Origin: JAEUMG01 sp963805405
GTDB taxonomy: Bacteria; Pseudomonadota; Alphaproteobacteria; Rhizobiales; Aestuariivirgaceae
Direction of reading: 5' to 3'
DNA: 64,000 nt
Assembly: GCA_963805405.1 (NCBI GenBank)
Contig: CAWDUC010000020.1
Location: forward strand, 1,178,001 to 1,242,000
How positions within the stretch are numbered: position 1 is the stretch's first letter; every line of letters begins with the position of its first letter. Below the pieces are notes generated by a model. It searched no databases and was not told where the DNA came from. It saw nothing but the letters and a program-made list of their open reading frames with translations. Positions 17,801-27,274 of the stretch are shown here, piece after piece. The position numbers and the translations under genes were made by a program.

Positions 17801-18466
17801 CTAAAGTACGATCGCGATCGTGAACCCGTCATAGCCCTTGCTGCCGACCGTCTGGAGGGTCGTCGCACTCACGCGCGCATCCTTGGCCAGACGCTCATGG
17901 AGTTCGCGAACGCCGACGACATGTTCGTCCTGACTCTGGGCCTCGGCAAGGGCGCCCTTGCGCACCACATTGTCGACGACGATCAGGGCTCCCGGATGCA
18001 CCATCTTCATCGCCAAGTCGAAATACAGCGGAATGCGCTTCTTGTCGGCATCGATGAAGATGAAGTCGAAGGGCTCAATATGCTCGGCAAGCATTTCCGG
18101 CATCGTGTCCTGGGCTTTACCGAAACGCAGCTCGACCACCGAGTCCAGGCCGGCGCGCTCGAAATTCTGGCGCGCGGTGTGGGCATGATGGCTATCAGCC
18201 TCGAGCGTTATGAGACGCCCGTCTTCGGGCAAAGCGCCCGCCAGCCAGACGGTCGAATAGCCGCCGAGAGTACCGACTTCGAGTATGCGTCGTGCTTTAA
18301 CGGAGCGGGCGAGAATTTGCAGAAACTTGCCCTGGTTTGGCGAGACGGAGATCGGCGGCAGCCCGGCCGCAGCGCTTGCCACCAGTGTCATCTCGGCCAG
18401 CTTTTCGCGGCCAATCAATGTCTCGTCGATATAGTTCTCAACATCGGTCCAGATTTTCTCGGGCAT
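17801..18466 (-). CDS. class I SAM-dependent O-methyltransferase
   Basis: A 221-residue methyltransferase of the catechol/caffeoyl-CoA O-methyltransferase family (Methyltransf_3). SAM-binding ILEVGTLGGYSTVWLA is at about 60-75, the acid IDADK motif at about 137-141 and VVDNVVRKG at about 158-166; the last two supply metal-binding Asp and Asn residues. It is likely cytosolic and Mg-dependent. The methyl acceptor is unknown. It starts 6 bp after the stop of der and is probably read through from that operon. Confidence 0.88.
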   Translation of the reverse strand: MPEKIWTDVENYIDETLIGREKLAEMTLVASAAAGLPPISVSPNQGKFLQILARSVKARRILEVGTLGGYSTVWLAGALPEDGRLITLEADSHHAHTARQNFERAGLDSVVELRFGKAQDTMPEMLAEHIEPFDFIFIDADKKRIPLYFDLAMKMVHPGALIVVDNVVRKGALAEAQSQDEHVVGVRELHERLAKDARVSATTLQTVGSKGYDGFTIAIVL

Positions 18467-18472
18467 CGGGTC

Positions 18473-19837
18473 TCACTTGCGGTCATAGGGATTCTTGCCG
18501 CCGCGCAGGCTGAAGCGGATAGGCGTTCCCCACAGATCGAAATCCTTGCGCAAGCCATTCATCAAATAGCGCAGATAGCTCTCCGGCATTTGCTTCAGCT
18601 GATTGCCGAAGAGAGCAAAGGTCGGCGGCCGGGTCTCGGCCTGCGTCGCATAGCGCAATTTGATGCGGCGGCCCGACGGCGCGGGCGGCGGGTTGCGCGC
18701 TAGCGTGGCTTCGAGCCAGCGGTTGAGCGGTGAGGTCGGGATGCGCGCGCTCCAGATCTCGACCGCCTTGAAGACTGCCTTCATCAATTTGTCGAGGCCG
18801 CGGTTACGCTCGGCGGAAAGGGTGACGACGAGAACGCCCTTGATCTCCGACAAGACATCCTCGAGGTCGCTTTCGACCTGCTTCAGGCGCTTCTGCTTGT
18901 CCTCGACCAGATCCCATTTGCTCAAGGCGAGGACGACGGCCTTGCCATCCTGCGCAACAAGATCGCACAGGGTGAGATCCTGGCGCTCGATCTCAAGGGA
19001 TGCATCGATCAGCACCACCACGCAATCGGCAAAGCGCGTGGCGCGCAGGGCATCGGCGACGGCCAGCTTCTCGACCTTGCCCGACACCCGCGATTTGCGC
19101 CGGATGCCGGCGGTATCCCACAGCTTGACGGCGCGGCCCTGCCAGGACCAGTCGGTCGCAATCGCGTCGCGGGTAATGCCGGCTTCGGGACCGGTGAGTA
19201 CTCGTTCTTCGCCCAGAAGCGCGTTGACCAAGGTCGATTTTCCGGCATTCGGTTGGCCGATGATCGCCAGCCGCAAGGGGCGCGCCGCGAACTCATCGTC
19301 GCCCTCCTCGCCGGCCTTTTCATCGGGCTCGTCCGCCTCGGGTTTCCCGGCATAGGGCAGCAGCGCGTCATAGAGTGCATCAAGGCCTTCGCCATGTTCG
19401 GCGGAGATGGCGACAGGCTCGCCAAAGCCCAATTCATAGGCTTCCATGATGCCGGGGCTTGCGGCTTTGCTCTCCGCCTTGTTGGCAACCACGATGACCG
19501 GCTTGCCGGAACGCCGCAGGCGCTGCGCGAAATCCCGGTCGATCGGCGTTACGCCGGCGCGAGCGTCGACGACAAAGAGCGCGACATCCGCATCCTTGAT
19601 CGCACGCTCGGACTGATTGCTCATGCGGTCTTCGAGGCTGCCGCGCGGCGCCTCGTCAAGGCCGGCAGTATCAAACAGCCGGAATTCGAGATCGGCAATG
19701 CGGCCGACGCCCTCGCGCCGATCGCGCGTGACGCCAGGCTGATTGTCGACAAGTGCAATCTTGCGGCCGACGAGACGGTTGAACAGGGTCGATTTGCCGA
19801 CATTGGGCCGGCCAAGAATGGCAACCGTCGCGGTCAT
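18473..19837 (-). CDS. der: ribosome biogenesis GTPase Der (EngA)
   Basis: A 454-residue GTPase with two consecutive G domains, unique to Der. The first P-loop is GRPNVGKST at 8-16 with DTAG and NKAE; the second is GQPNAGKST with DTAG and SKWD. A KH-like C-terminal domain follows. Der acts in 50S subunit maturation and is essential. About 20 acidic residues (EADEPDEKAGEEGDDE) link the two G domains. It lies 9 bp after bamB, a neighbour arrangement common in alphaproteobacteria. Confidence 0.96.
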   Translation of the reverse strand: MTATVAILGRPNVGKSTLFNRLVGRKIALVDNQPGVTRDRREGVGRIADLEFRLFDTAGLDEAPRGSLEDRMSNQSERAIKDADVALFVVDARAGVTPIDRDFAQRLRRSGKPVIVVANKAESKAASPGIMEAYELGFGEPVAISAEHGEGLDALYDALLPYAGKPEADEPDEKAGEEGDDEFAARPLRLAIIGQPNAGKSTLVNALLGEERVLTGPEAGITRDAIATDWSWQGRAVKLWDTAGIRRKSRVSGKVEKLAVADALRATRFADCVVVLIDASLEIERQDLTLCDLVAQDGKAVVLALSKWDLVEDKQKRLKQVESDLEDVLSEIKGVLVVTLSAERNRGLDKLMKAVFKAVEIWSARIPTSPLNRWLEATLARNPPPAPSGRRIKLRYATQAETRPPTFALFGNQLKQMPESYLRYLMNGLRKDFDLWGTPIRFSLRGGKNPYDRK

Positions 19838-19846
19838 GTCCGGGCC

Positions 19847-21160
19847 CTATCGCAGGGCCGACAGCGTACCGTCGTCAGCGAGAAGATAGACCATGCCGCT
19901 GGCAACCACCGGTGCGATGTAGAAGGCGCTGCCCTGCTCGCTGGTTGAAAGAACCTGGCCAGTTTGCGGCGACAGGCTCGCAAGCTTTCCGTCCGAACTC
20001 ACGGCAAGCAGCCGACCGCCGGCGAGCACGGGGCCCGCCCAGGTCTTGCCGGGAAGGGCCTGCGTCCAGCGTACGGCTCCATTGCGACGCGAAACGGCCG
20101 TCATGACCTTGCCGTTGGCGATCACAAAAACGTAATCCCCGGCAACCCATGGCGTCTGCGTTCCCGACATCTCCTCGGCCCATTGCCGCTCACCATTGGC
20201 AAGCGATATCGCAGCGAGCTTGCCCGCATTGGAAATCGCGAAAACCTGGTTGCCGTCGATCACCGGGCGTCCGCCGACGGCACCGATATTGGCCGACGCC
20301 GTGACCGGATCGGAAGATGCAAGCGAATCCGCCCATGTCGGGAACCCATCACCGGTATTGTAGGCCATGACATCGCCGGTCGTGGTGGGGATCACGATAA
20401 TGTCCTTCGCTACCGCCGGACTTGTACTGCCGATGATCGACACGCGCTGACCGGTTCCATCGGTGCGCCAGACCTCGCTGCCATTGCTCGTTCTCAGCGC
20501 GATGACCTCATTGCCGACTCCGGTGAAATACATCACACCATCGGCAACGGTAGGCGCTGCGCGGAGCGAGACATTGACCTTCTTGCGCCACGCAATGGTG
20601 CCGGTCCGCGCATCAAGCGCGATCGCCTCGCCAAACCCCGTTGTTGCGTAGATTCGCGTGCCATCGGAGGCGAGGCCACCGCCGATGACGCCGTCCGGAT
20701 CGGCCTTTTCAGGCACGAGCGTAACGCTCCAGGCGCGACTGCCGCTGGATGTGATAGCGCTTACGCGCGTGGCGGCGTCAAGGACATAGACGGTACCGCC
20801 AACGACGATGGGGCTGGCCACAAGACGACCGTCGCTGCTTGAGCCTTCGCCGGCGTTAACCGACCAGGCACGCGCCAAAGTGGCGCCGGCAGCAAGATTG
20901 CCCGGCGCATTCGACGCCGAACCGCCCGGCTGCAGCCAACTGCTGTTGTCGACCGCGGCCGGCACAACGACCGGCTCGGTCGCACCGTCCGCGGAGGGTT
21001 TTGGCATTTGGTTCGTGGTCAGGATGGCCTCGCGCTCGCCGGGAAGCTTGGTATCCTTTTCGCCCGTCACACCTTCAAGAAGCTGCGAAGCCGAGGAACA
21101 CGCCCCCAGACCGAGGGCAAGAATGATAGCGAAAGCGCGCGTGTGATTTGCGTTCATCAT
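19847..21160 (-). CDS. bamB: outer-membrane assembly lipoprotein BamB-like (PQQ beta-propeller)
   Basis: A 437-residue lipoprotein. The N-terminal signal ends in a lipobox, LGLGAC, with Cys21 for acylation. The rest is a series of PQQ-type blades (for example GTIAWRKKVN, GSEVWRTDG, GERQWAEEMS, GAVRWTQAL) forming an eight-bladed propeller as in BamB, which assists BamA in inserting outer-membrane proteins. The position between a YfgM-like gene (4-bp overlap) and der matches the conserved block and supports the assignment. Confidence 0.9.
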   Translation of the reverse strand: MMNANHTRAFAIILALGLGACSSASQLLEGVTGEKDTKLPGEREAILTTNQMPKPSADGATEPVVVPAAVDNSSWLQPGGSASNAPGNLAAGATLARAWSVNAGEGSSSDGRLVASPIVVGGTVYVLDAATRVSAITSSGSRAWSVTLVPEKADPDGVIGGGLASDGTRIYATTGFGEAIALDARTGTIAWRKKVNVSLRAAPTVADGVMYFTGVGNEVIALRTSNGSEVWRTDGTGQRVSIIGSTSPAVAKDIIVIPTTTGDVMAYNTGDGFPTWADSLASSDPVTASANIGAVGGRPVIDGNQVFAISNAGKLAAISLANGERQWAEEMSGTQTPWVAGDYVFVIANGKVMTAVSRRNGAVRWTQALPGKTWAGPVLAGGRLLAVSSDGKLASLSPQTGQVLSTSEQGSAFYIAPVVASGMVYLLADDGTLSALR

Positions 21161-21834
21161 TGCTGGGTTTGCTGCGCCGGTTTGGTGCCAAGCAATGGCG
21201 TTACGAGTTGTACGAGCATCTGGCCGCGCTGACGCATCGACGCTGCAGCCGTGATGTCGGCGACGATCTCATTGGCGTGGCGATCGGCCAGGGCATAATC
21301 TCCGGTGCGGTAAGCCGAGAGCGCGAGAATTTCATGAACCGCATTCCGCCACGGGCTCTTGTCCGCATCAAGGCCGGAAAGCCGCTTGGAAAGTTCGTCC
21401 GGCGCCATGGTATCGACCAAAAGGTAGGCCGCTCTGACGCGCGCTGCATCCTGCATTGCCGAACCGATAGCCGGATCGGCGGCTAAAGCGTCATACATCT
21501 TGACGGCTTCTGCGCTTTTCCCGGCCTTGCCGATTGCTGCAGCTTCCGCCATGCGGGCTAGAATCGCAAAACCCTGATGACCAATGCCCTCGGCTAGCGG
21601 TAACGCTTCTGAAGACTTGCCCGCCTGGATCTCGGCCACGACCTTTGAATAAACCTCGGCTGCTTGCTCGGCCTGGCGGGTTTGCCAGTATTGCCACCCT
21701 TTTATGCCGGCGACGGCAGCAATGACCGCCAAGCAGACGGCGATAATCAAGTTGCCGTAGCGTGCCCACAGTTTCTTGAACTGGTCCTGGCGGACTTCTT
21801 CATCCACCTCGCGGAACAGGGATTCATCGCTCAC
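21157..21834 (-). CDS. YfgM-like TPR membrane protein
   Basis: A 225-residue protein with a short cytosolic N-terminus, one membrane anchor at about 28-47 (LIIAVCLAVIAAVAGIKGW) and a periplasmic TPR-like domain. It belongs to the tetratricopeptide-like family of YfgM, an ancillary factor of the SecYEG translocon that hands substrates to periplasmic chaperones. It overlaps bamB by 4 bp, consistent with joint work in envelope protein export. It ends in the Gln-rich QQTQQ. Confidence 0.82.
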   Translation of the reverse strand: MSDESLFREVDEEVRQDQFKKLWARYGNLIIAVCLAVIAAVAGIKGWQYWQTRQAEQAAEVYSKVVAEIQAGKSSEALPLAEGIGHQGFAILARMAEAAAIGKAGKSAEAVKMYDALAADPAIGSAMQDAARVRAAYLLVDTMAPDELSKRLSGLDADKSPWRNAVHEILALSAYRTGDYALADRHANEIVADITAAASMRQRGQMLVQLVTPLLGTKPAQQTQQ

Positions 21835-21940
21835 GCGGCGCGCTCCTCAAATCGGCAATCTAACCCTCAGAACAGCGCGGTAAGTCAGCCGGTTGACCAA
21901 ATCAAGGCAATTCTGGAAGGGCCTAAGGAATTATAGTCCA

Positions 21941-23359
21941 TCAGACAGAATCGGAAACCCGGAAAGTCGTGATCATGCCGGTATCGATGCGCTCGGCGAT
22001 GGTCGAGTGCAAGGCCCAGTCGCCGGGATTGTCAAAGCGCAAGCCCAGTTTGACTCTCGCCCTGGGCGCCACGACCGCCGTGTCGCGCCACGGCTCGTCT
22101 GCCAACGGCTTTCCACTCCGGTCGATCGCGCGCCAGACATGGCCGTGGATATGGAGCGGTTGGGCGAAAGCGGTACGGTTGTCCACGTCCAGGACAACGA
22201 CCTCACCGATCTTGAAGATCTGCCACGGTTCGGCGGCAATGCCTGCGGTGCCATTAATCGCCCAGGCCATCTTTTTTTCGAGCAATGCCCGGATGTCGAG
22301 TTTCTCGCCCTGGTAGATCGCGGATTTGAGGCCACCCTTGGCGCCGCCCTCGATGATCAGCGGCAAGCTGCGTGCAGCCTTCAAGTCGATGTCGATGGGA
22401 AGCGGGTTTAGAGGGAGCATGAAATCCGCGGGCAGGTTCGCCGTGCCCTCACCGGTGCGCACAAGATAGGCGATCTCGACCACGTCCTCGAAGAGGTCGA
22501 GGGCGAGCGTGACTTCATCCTCGCTGTCAGCGATGAGAAGGTCGGCGCGCTGGCCCGGCGCGAGTAGCAACGCCCCGGCTCCCACTTTGCGCGGCTTGAC
22601 CGGCTGGCCGTCGATCGCGGCAATCCACGGATCGGCACCCTTGAACTGGACGCCGATGGTGCGGACATTGGCCGTGTTGAGCATGCGCAAGCGCGCAATG
22701 TTCGCGCGAGGAATTTCGATGCGTGGCCGATAGCCGCCATTGACCGTGAACCAATTGCCGAGGCGCCCCTGGGCGATCGCCTCCTCCAGATCGTCGAAGT
22801 CGTCGTCGATCTTGCCCTCATCATCGAGTTTCCAGTCGTCGAGGATGAGCGGAACTTCGACAAGGCCGGGCGGTGGCTCGCGCTCTTCGACAACCAGCAT
22901 CGCATAGAGGCCCATCTCGCGCTGACGCGAAACATCGGCGATCGGACCAAGCCAGAATGTCCCGGCGTCCGGCGGCGTGAACCGGCATTCGAAGGTGTTA
23001 GCTTTGCCGGGCTCGACCTTAAAGTTCATCATCGTCGCCGGCCCGCGCACGCCATGCCAATGCAGGGCAAGTTCGTAATCAAGCTCGTTGATGAAGTGGG
23101 CGACGAATTCCTGCCCCTGCTTGCCTCGGAGGATCGGTTGCGGCCAGGTCGAACCGTAGCTCCATAGGTTCGTCTTTGGCTGGCCGGCATCGAGGACCTG
23201 GCCTTCGAGCGCCATGGCCCGAACCTCTGTGACACCGTCAGCCGTTTGCGCCACGGCAAGCCGTGGCGCCGCAAAGGCGGCCGCGGCCAGACTGAAAAAA
23301 CGGCGCCGTGAAATCACCGGTACGGTCCGTTCAGTCCTTGACGTCGTAGGTGTGTTCAT
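21941..23359 (-). CDS. TAT-exported multicopper-oxidase-fold protein lacking copper ligands (FtsP/SufI-like)
   Basis: A 472-residue three-cupredoxin protein. The signal has a twin-arginine motif, SRRRFFSL at about 17-24. The first copper motif LHWHG (99-103) and the third AQPLHIHGH are kept. The second reads FWLGP (135-139) where oxidases have WYHxH. The last reads HSTIAERIDTGM (451-462) where oxidases have HCHIxxHxxxGM, so the type 1 Cys and two His are lost. It therefore cannot be a normal laccase and resembles E. coli FtsP/SufI, a copper-free divisome protein. The ATG at 23359 overlaps the panB end by 29 bp. The GTG at 23317, 14 bp after panB, is an equally good start for a TAT signal. Confidence 0.8.
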   Translation of the reverse strand: MNTPTTSRTERTVPVISRRRFFSLAAAAFAAPRLAVAQTADGVTEVRAMALEGQVLDAGQPKTNLWSYGSTWPQPILRGKQGQEFVAHFINELDYELALHWHGVRGPATMMNFKVEPGKANTFECRFTPPDAGTFWLGPIADVSRQREMGLYAMLVVEEREPPPGLVEVPLILDDWKLDDEGKIDDDFDDLEEAIAQGRLGNWFTVNGGYRPRIEIPRANIARLRMLNTANVRTIGVQFKGADPWIAAIDGQPVKPRKVGAGALLLAPGQRADLLIADSEDEVTLALDLFEDVVEIAYLVRTGEGTANLPADFMLPLNPLPIDIDLKAARSLPLIIEGGAKGGLKSAIYQGEKLDIRALLEKKMAWAINGTAGIAAEPWQIFKIGEVVVLDVDNRTAFAQPLHIHGHVWRAIDRSGKPLADEPWRDTAVVAPRARVKLGLRFDNPGDWALHSTIAERIDTGMITTFRVSDSV

Positions 23360-24149
23360 CGCCGGGGAAGTTCCGTGCACGGACGTCTTCCGCATAGGAC
23401 CGTATGGCACCTTCAATGGCAGCACCAATCCTGCCGAATTCCTTCACGAATTTCGGAACGCGAGGTGCCAAGCCCAGCATGTCCTCCATGACGAGGATCT
23501 GGCCATCGCATTGGGCCGAAGCTCCGATGCCAATGGTTGGGATCGGGATCGCCTTGGTGATTTTCGCAGCGAGCGGTTCGGTGATGGCCTCGAGTACGAC
23601 CGAAAAGGCGCCCGCCTCGCTCACGACGCGCGCATCCTCCTCGATCGCCGCCCATTGATCGCGACTGCGACCCTGCGTGCGGAAACCGCCCAGCACATTG
23701 ATCGACTGCGGCGTCAGCCCGATGTGGGACATGACGGGAATGCCGCGATCGGTGAGGAAGCGGATGGTTTCCGCCATGCGTCGCCCGCCTTCCAGTTTGA
23801 TCGCGCCGCACTGCGTCTCCTTGATAACCTTCGCGGCATTGTGGAAGGCATGGCTCGGACTTTCCTCATAGGAACCGAACGGCATGTCGACGACGACCAG
23901 CGCGCGTTTGGCGCCGCGCATAACCGCGCGGCCATGCATGATCATCAGGTCGAGCGGCACCGGCAATGTCGACTCGAAGCCATGCATCACCATGCCCAAC
24001 GAGTCGCCGACCAGCAGGAAGTCTACATACTTGTCGGCAATAGCCGCCGTATGGGCGTGATAGGCGGTGAGAGCGACGATCGGCTCGCCGCCCTTGCGTT
24101 GGGCAATATCGGGCGCTGTCAGTCGCTTCGCGGCGGCATGGATGGACAT
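23331..24149 (-). CDS. panB: 3-methyl-2-oxobutanoate hydroxymethyltransferase
   Basis: A 272-residue enzyme of pantothenate (coenzyme A) synthesis. It transfers a hydroxymethyl group from methylenetetrahydrofolate to ketoisovalerate, giving ketopantoate. LLVGDSLGMVMHGF, VVVDMPFGSYEES, AIKLEGG and MSHIGLTPQS are family signatures. The ATG at 24149 follows an AAGGAG site; a longer frame to 24218 is not supported. panC is not adjacent. It is the first gene of a leftward run through the FtsP-like gene. Confidence 0.95.
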   Translation of the reverse strand: MSIHAAAKRLTAPDIAQRKGGEPIVALTAYHAHTAAIADKYVDFLLVGDSLGMVMHGFESTLPVPLDLMIMHGRAVMRGAKRALVVVDMPFGSYEESPSHAFHNAAKVIKETQCGAIKLEGGRRMAETIRFLTDRGIPVMSHIGLTPQSINVLGGFRTQGRSRDQWAAIEEDARVVSEAGAFSVVLEAITEPLAAKITKAIPIPTIGIGASAQCDGQILVMEDMLGLAPRVPKFVKEFGRIGAAIEGAIRSYAEDVRARNFPGDEHTYDVKD

Positions 24150-24263
24150 GGCGTCAATGCTCCTTTTGCCGTATGGACGGCCCCGCCTTAATGCTGACGG
24201 AAAATAGCCCTTTGACACCTGCCGTCAATGCCGCCAAGACGGCACGGGGACCCAGGAAAAAGC

Positions 24264-24695
24264 ATGACCGGCCATCATGAGAGCCTGACTTCGGAAGAAA
24301 CCATCAAGCCGCCGTCGGAGAAATCCTTCGGCATCACGTTCGCCGTCGTATTTGGGCTGATCGCCGCCTGGCTCTACTGGCGCAAGCATGTGCCGATTTA
24401 CTCTGTAATGGCAGCGGCAGGGGCAATCTTCTTCCTTACGGCCGCATTCCTGGCGCCGCAGATCCTGCGCCCCATTAACCTGATCTGGCTCAAATTCGGC
24501 TTGCTGCTCCACAAAATAGTGAACCCTATCGTCATGGGATTGTTATTCTTCCTGGTGTTCACCCCGATGGGATTCATCATGCGTCGCAGCGGCAAGGATC
24601 TGCTCAGTCTCAAGCGCGACAGCGCCGCCGCGAGCTACTGGAGTCCGCGCGAGACTTCTACCGAAATAGAAGCCTCCATGAAGAACCAGTTCTAG
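24264..24695 (+). CDS. SxtJ family membrane protein
   Basis: A 143-residue protein with three to four hydrophobic segments (about 22-39, 45-64, 84-104). The terminal region RRSGKDLLSLKRD--ASYW is typical of SxtJ, a small membrane protein of unknown role first named in saxitoxin gene clusters and usually next to a NodU/CmcH-type carbamoyltransferase. Here the carbamoyltransferase starts 13 bp downstream, so the pair is one operon. The DUF5989 small protein often found with them is absent. Confidence 0.85.
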   Translation: MTGHHESLTSEETIKPPSEKSFGITFAVVFGLIAAWLYWRKHVPIYSVMAAAGAIFFLTAAFLAPQILRPINLIWLKFGLLLHKIVNPIVMGLLFFLVFTPMGFIMRRSGKDLLSLKRDSAAASYWSPRETSTEIEASMKNQF

Positions 24696-24708
24696 GCACG
24701 CGGCTTCA

Positions 24709-26544
24709 ATGCGAATTCTCGGGATCTCCGCCTTCTATCACGACAGTGCCGCGGCCCTCGTCATTGACGGCCGTATCGTCGCCGCCGCGCAGGAAGAGCG
24801 CTTCACGCGCAAGAAGCATGACCCGCATTTCCCGCGCCTCGCCATCGCATCATGCCTTGCGCAAGGGGGGATCACGCTCGACCAATGCGACCACGTGGTC
24901 TTTTACGAGAAGCCTTTTGTAAAATTCGAGCGCCTGGTCGAAACATATCTCGCCTTTGCGCCGCGCGGTTATGCGTCCTTCGCGAAGGCAATGCCATTAT
25001 GGCTCAAGGAGAAGCTTTTTCTCCGCAAGCTGTTGGTCGGGGAACTGAAGCAGGATGCGCCAGACGTGAAATGGGCGGATCGCCTGCTTTTCGCCGAACA
25101 TCACCAGAGCCACGCGGCGAGCGCTTTCTACCCATCGCCCTTCGACGAGGCCGCAATCCTCACCATGGACGGGGTCGGCGAGTGGACGACCACGTCAGCG
25201 GGCTTCGGCCAGGGCGGCACGATCACCCTCGATCGCGAAATCAAGTTTCCGCATTCGCTCGGCCTCCTCTATTCTGCCTTCACCTATTACACCGGATTCA
25301 AAGTCAATTCCGGTGAATACAAGGTGATGGGGCTCGCGCCGTATGGCCAGCCGCGCTTCACGCCGATCATTCTCGACAAGCTGATGGACGTCAAAGAGGA
25401 CGGCACCTTCCGCCTCGATCTTTCTTATTTCGATTACTGCACCGGCCTGCGCATGACCAATGATGGTTTCAGTGCACTGTTCGGACTCCCGGTGCGCACA
25501 CCCGATCAGTTACTGACCCAGGACCACATGGACCTCGCCGCCTCGATCCAGGAGGTGACCGAAATCGTCATGCGGCGCATGGCTAAGAGCCTTGCCAAGG
25601 ATTATGGCACAAAGAACCTTTGCCTGGCCGGCGGTGTGGCGCTCAACTGCGTCGCCAATGGCAAGATCCTGAAAGACGGGCACTTCGAAAACATCTGGAT
25701 ACAGCCAGCCGCGGGCGATGCCGGCGGCGCGCTGGGTTCGGCACTCGCTGCCTGGCACATGCATCTCGGCAAGCCACGCGAGACCCCAGCACGGCCCGAC
25801 GCGATGCATGGCGCCTATCTAGGTCCCAGTTTTACGGCGGATGAGATCGAAACGGCTCTCAAGCAATCTGGAGCGCGCTTCACGCGGCTCTCGGAAGATG
25901 AATTGGTGACGCGCACGGCGCGGGCGCTAGCTGACGGCAAGGCGATCGGCTGGTTCCAGGGTCGCATGGAGTTCGGGCCGCGCGCGCTTGGTGGGCGGTC
26001 TATCCTTGGCGACGCGCGCTCGCCAACCATGCAGAAGCTTCTCAATCTCAAAGTGAAGTATCGCGAATCCTTCCGGCCCTTCGCGCCGTCAGTCTTGCGG
26101 GAGAACGTTTCGGAGTGGTTCGATCTCGATTGCGATAGTCCTTACATGCTGCTTGTCGCCGGCGTGCGTGAAGACCGGCGCAGGCCGATGACCGCCGCAG
26201 AAGACGCGCTGTTCGGCATTGAAAAGCTCAATATCGCGCGCTCCGAAATACCCGCGGTGACCCATGTTGACTATTCGGCGCGCGTACAGACCGTCCATCG
26301 CGAGACCAATCCGCGCTACCACGCGCTGATCGATTCTTTCGAAAAGCTCACCGGCTGCCCGGTCATCGTCAATACCAGCTTCAATGTACGCGGCGAGCCT
26401 ATCGTCTGCACGCCTGCCGATGCCTTCCGTTGCTTCATGGGCACCGATATCGAAGTTCTCACCGTCGGCGACTTCTGGCTTGAAAAGGCTGAGCAGGATC
26501 CGTCACTCAAGCTGAATTACAAGGACGCGTTCGAGCTAGACTGA
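24709..26544 (+). CDS. carbamoyltransferase (NodU/CmcH/TobZ family)
   Basis: A 611-residue enzyme that moves a carbamoyl group from carbamoyl phosphate, through carbamoyl-AMP, to a hydroxyl of an acceptor. The N-terminal domain starts ILGISAFYHDSAAALV and includes EERFTRKKHD, AEHHQSHAASAFYPSPF and TMDGVGEW. The YrdC-like C-terminal part includes GRMEFGPRALGGRSIL and PVIVNTSFNVRGEPIVCTP. All are canonical. The acceptor is unknown; no glycosyltransferase, polyketide or nod genes flank it. It is preceded by SxtJ and ends directly against the convergent NnrU gene. Confidence 0.92.
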   Translation: MRILGISAFYHDSAAALVIDGRIVAAAQEERFTRKKHDPHFPRLAIASCLAQGGITLDQCDHVVFYEKPFVKFERLVETYLAFAPRGYASFAKAMPLWLKEKLFLRKLLVGELKQDAPDVKWADRLLFAEHHQSHAASAFYPSPFDEAAILTMDGVGEWTTTSAGFGQGGTITLDREIKFPHSLGLLYSAFTYYTGFKVNSGEYKVMGLAPYGQPRFTPIILDKLMDVKEDGTFRLDLSYFDYCTGLRMTNDGFSALFGLPVRTPDQLLTQDHMDLAASIQEVTEIVMRRMAKSLAKDYGTKNLCLAGGVALNCVANGKILKDGHFENIWIQPAAGDAGGALGSALAAWHMHLGKPRETPARPDAMHGAYLGPSFTADEIETALKQSGARFTRLSEDELVTRTARALADGKAIGWFQGRMEFGPRALGGRSILGDARSPTMQKLLNLKVKYRESFRPFAPSVLRENVSEWFDLDCDSPYMLLVAGVREDRRRPMTAAEDALFGIEKLNIARSEIPAVTHVDYSARVQTVHRETNPRYHALIDSFEKLTGCPVIVNTSFNVRGEPIVCTPADAFRCFMGTDIEVLTVGDFWLEKAEQDPSLKLNYKDAFELD

Positions 26545-27117
26545 TCAGGTCACCACCGGCACGCCCAGAATGTAGGGATGGAAACCGAAGAGAAAAACCA
26601 TATAGAGCACGATGCCGACGACGATCGCGATGATGTCTGAGCGCAATCGCGGCTCGTAGTGTGGAACTTTGCCACGCGCCGTCGAGACGATGATGTCGAC
26701 GACGGCCAAAAGCAGGATGCTGCCGAAGAGCCAGATATCGGCCTTCTCGCCATTCGCGAGAAGATGACCGATGGCCCAGAGCGCAATGCCGATCGACATG
26801 GGCTGCTTGACCCAAAGCTTGATATTGCCCTTACCGTGGGACGCACCAATGAGGATGAAGCCGATCAGCACCAGCAGCATCGTCAGATGCTTCGCCCAGT
26901 TGGGTGGCGCGTATACGAAGCCGCCCTCGGGTGCGGCGCGTGCGAGCGACCAGCCATAGATCATCAATCCGAGGCCGATCAGCGAGATGATCGAGTAGAT
27001 GCCTTTCCACGGACCATCGCCGATCTGGGCTGTGATCCGGCCACGCGCAACGGGTGCGAACATGCTGAAGAAGTGCATGCCCAACAGGATGATGATACCG
27101 ATGATGAGATAGGTCAT
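26545..27117 (-). CDS. NnrU family membrane protein
   Basis: A 190-residue integral membrane protein with five or six hydrophobic segments. LLGMHFFSMFAP at the N-terminus, WSLARAAP, PPNWAKHLTMLLVLIGFIL and the ANGEKADIWLFGSILL region match NnrU, linked in other bacteria to nitrite/nitric-oxide metabolism and related to the isoprenoid methyltransferase-like membrane fold. No denitrification genes are near, so a nitrogen-oxide role is not supported here. GGAGGA precedes its ATG. Confidence 0.85.
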   Translation of the reverse strand: MTYLIIGIIILLGMHFFSMFAPVARGRITAQIGDGPWKGIYSIISLIGLGLMIYGWSLARAAPEGGFVYAPPNWAKHLTMLLVLIGFILIGASHGKGNIKLWVKQPMSIGIALWAIGHLLANGEKADIWLFGSILLLAVVDIIVSTARGKVPHYEPRLRSDIIAIVVGIVLYMVFLFGFHPYILGVPVVT

Positions 27118-27274
27118 GGCGGATTCCTCCCAGAAGCTTGAGTTTCGCAGATTCCCGCTGTGCCACCAAGCCGCTGCGATGTCGCGTCCAGCCTATTGTT
27201 GACGGCGAGGATCTTCTCGGGTGAGGTGCCGCTCGATATGTGGCGGCTCAAATCGGCAGGAACAGGAGTTTCCG

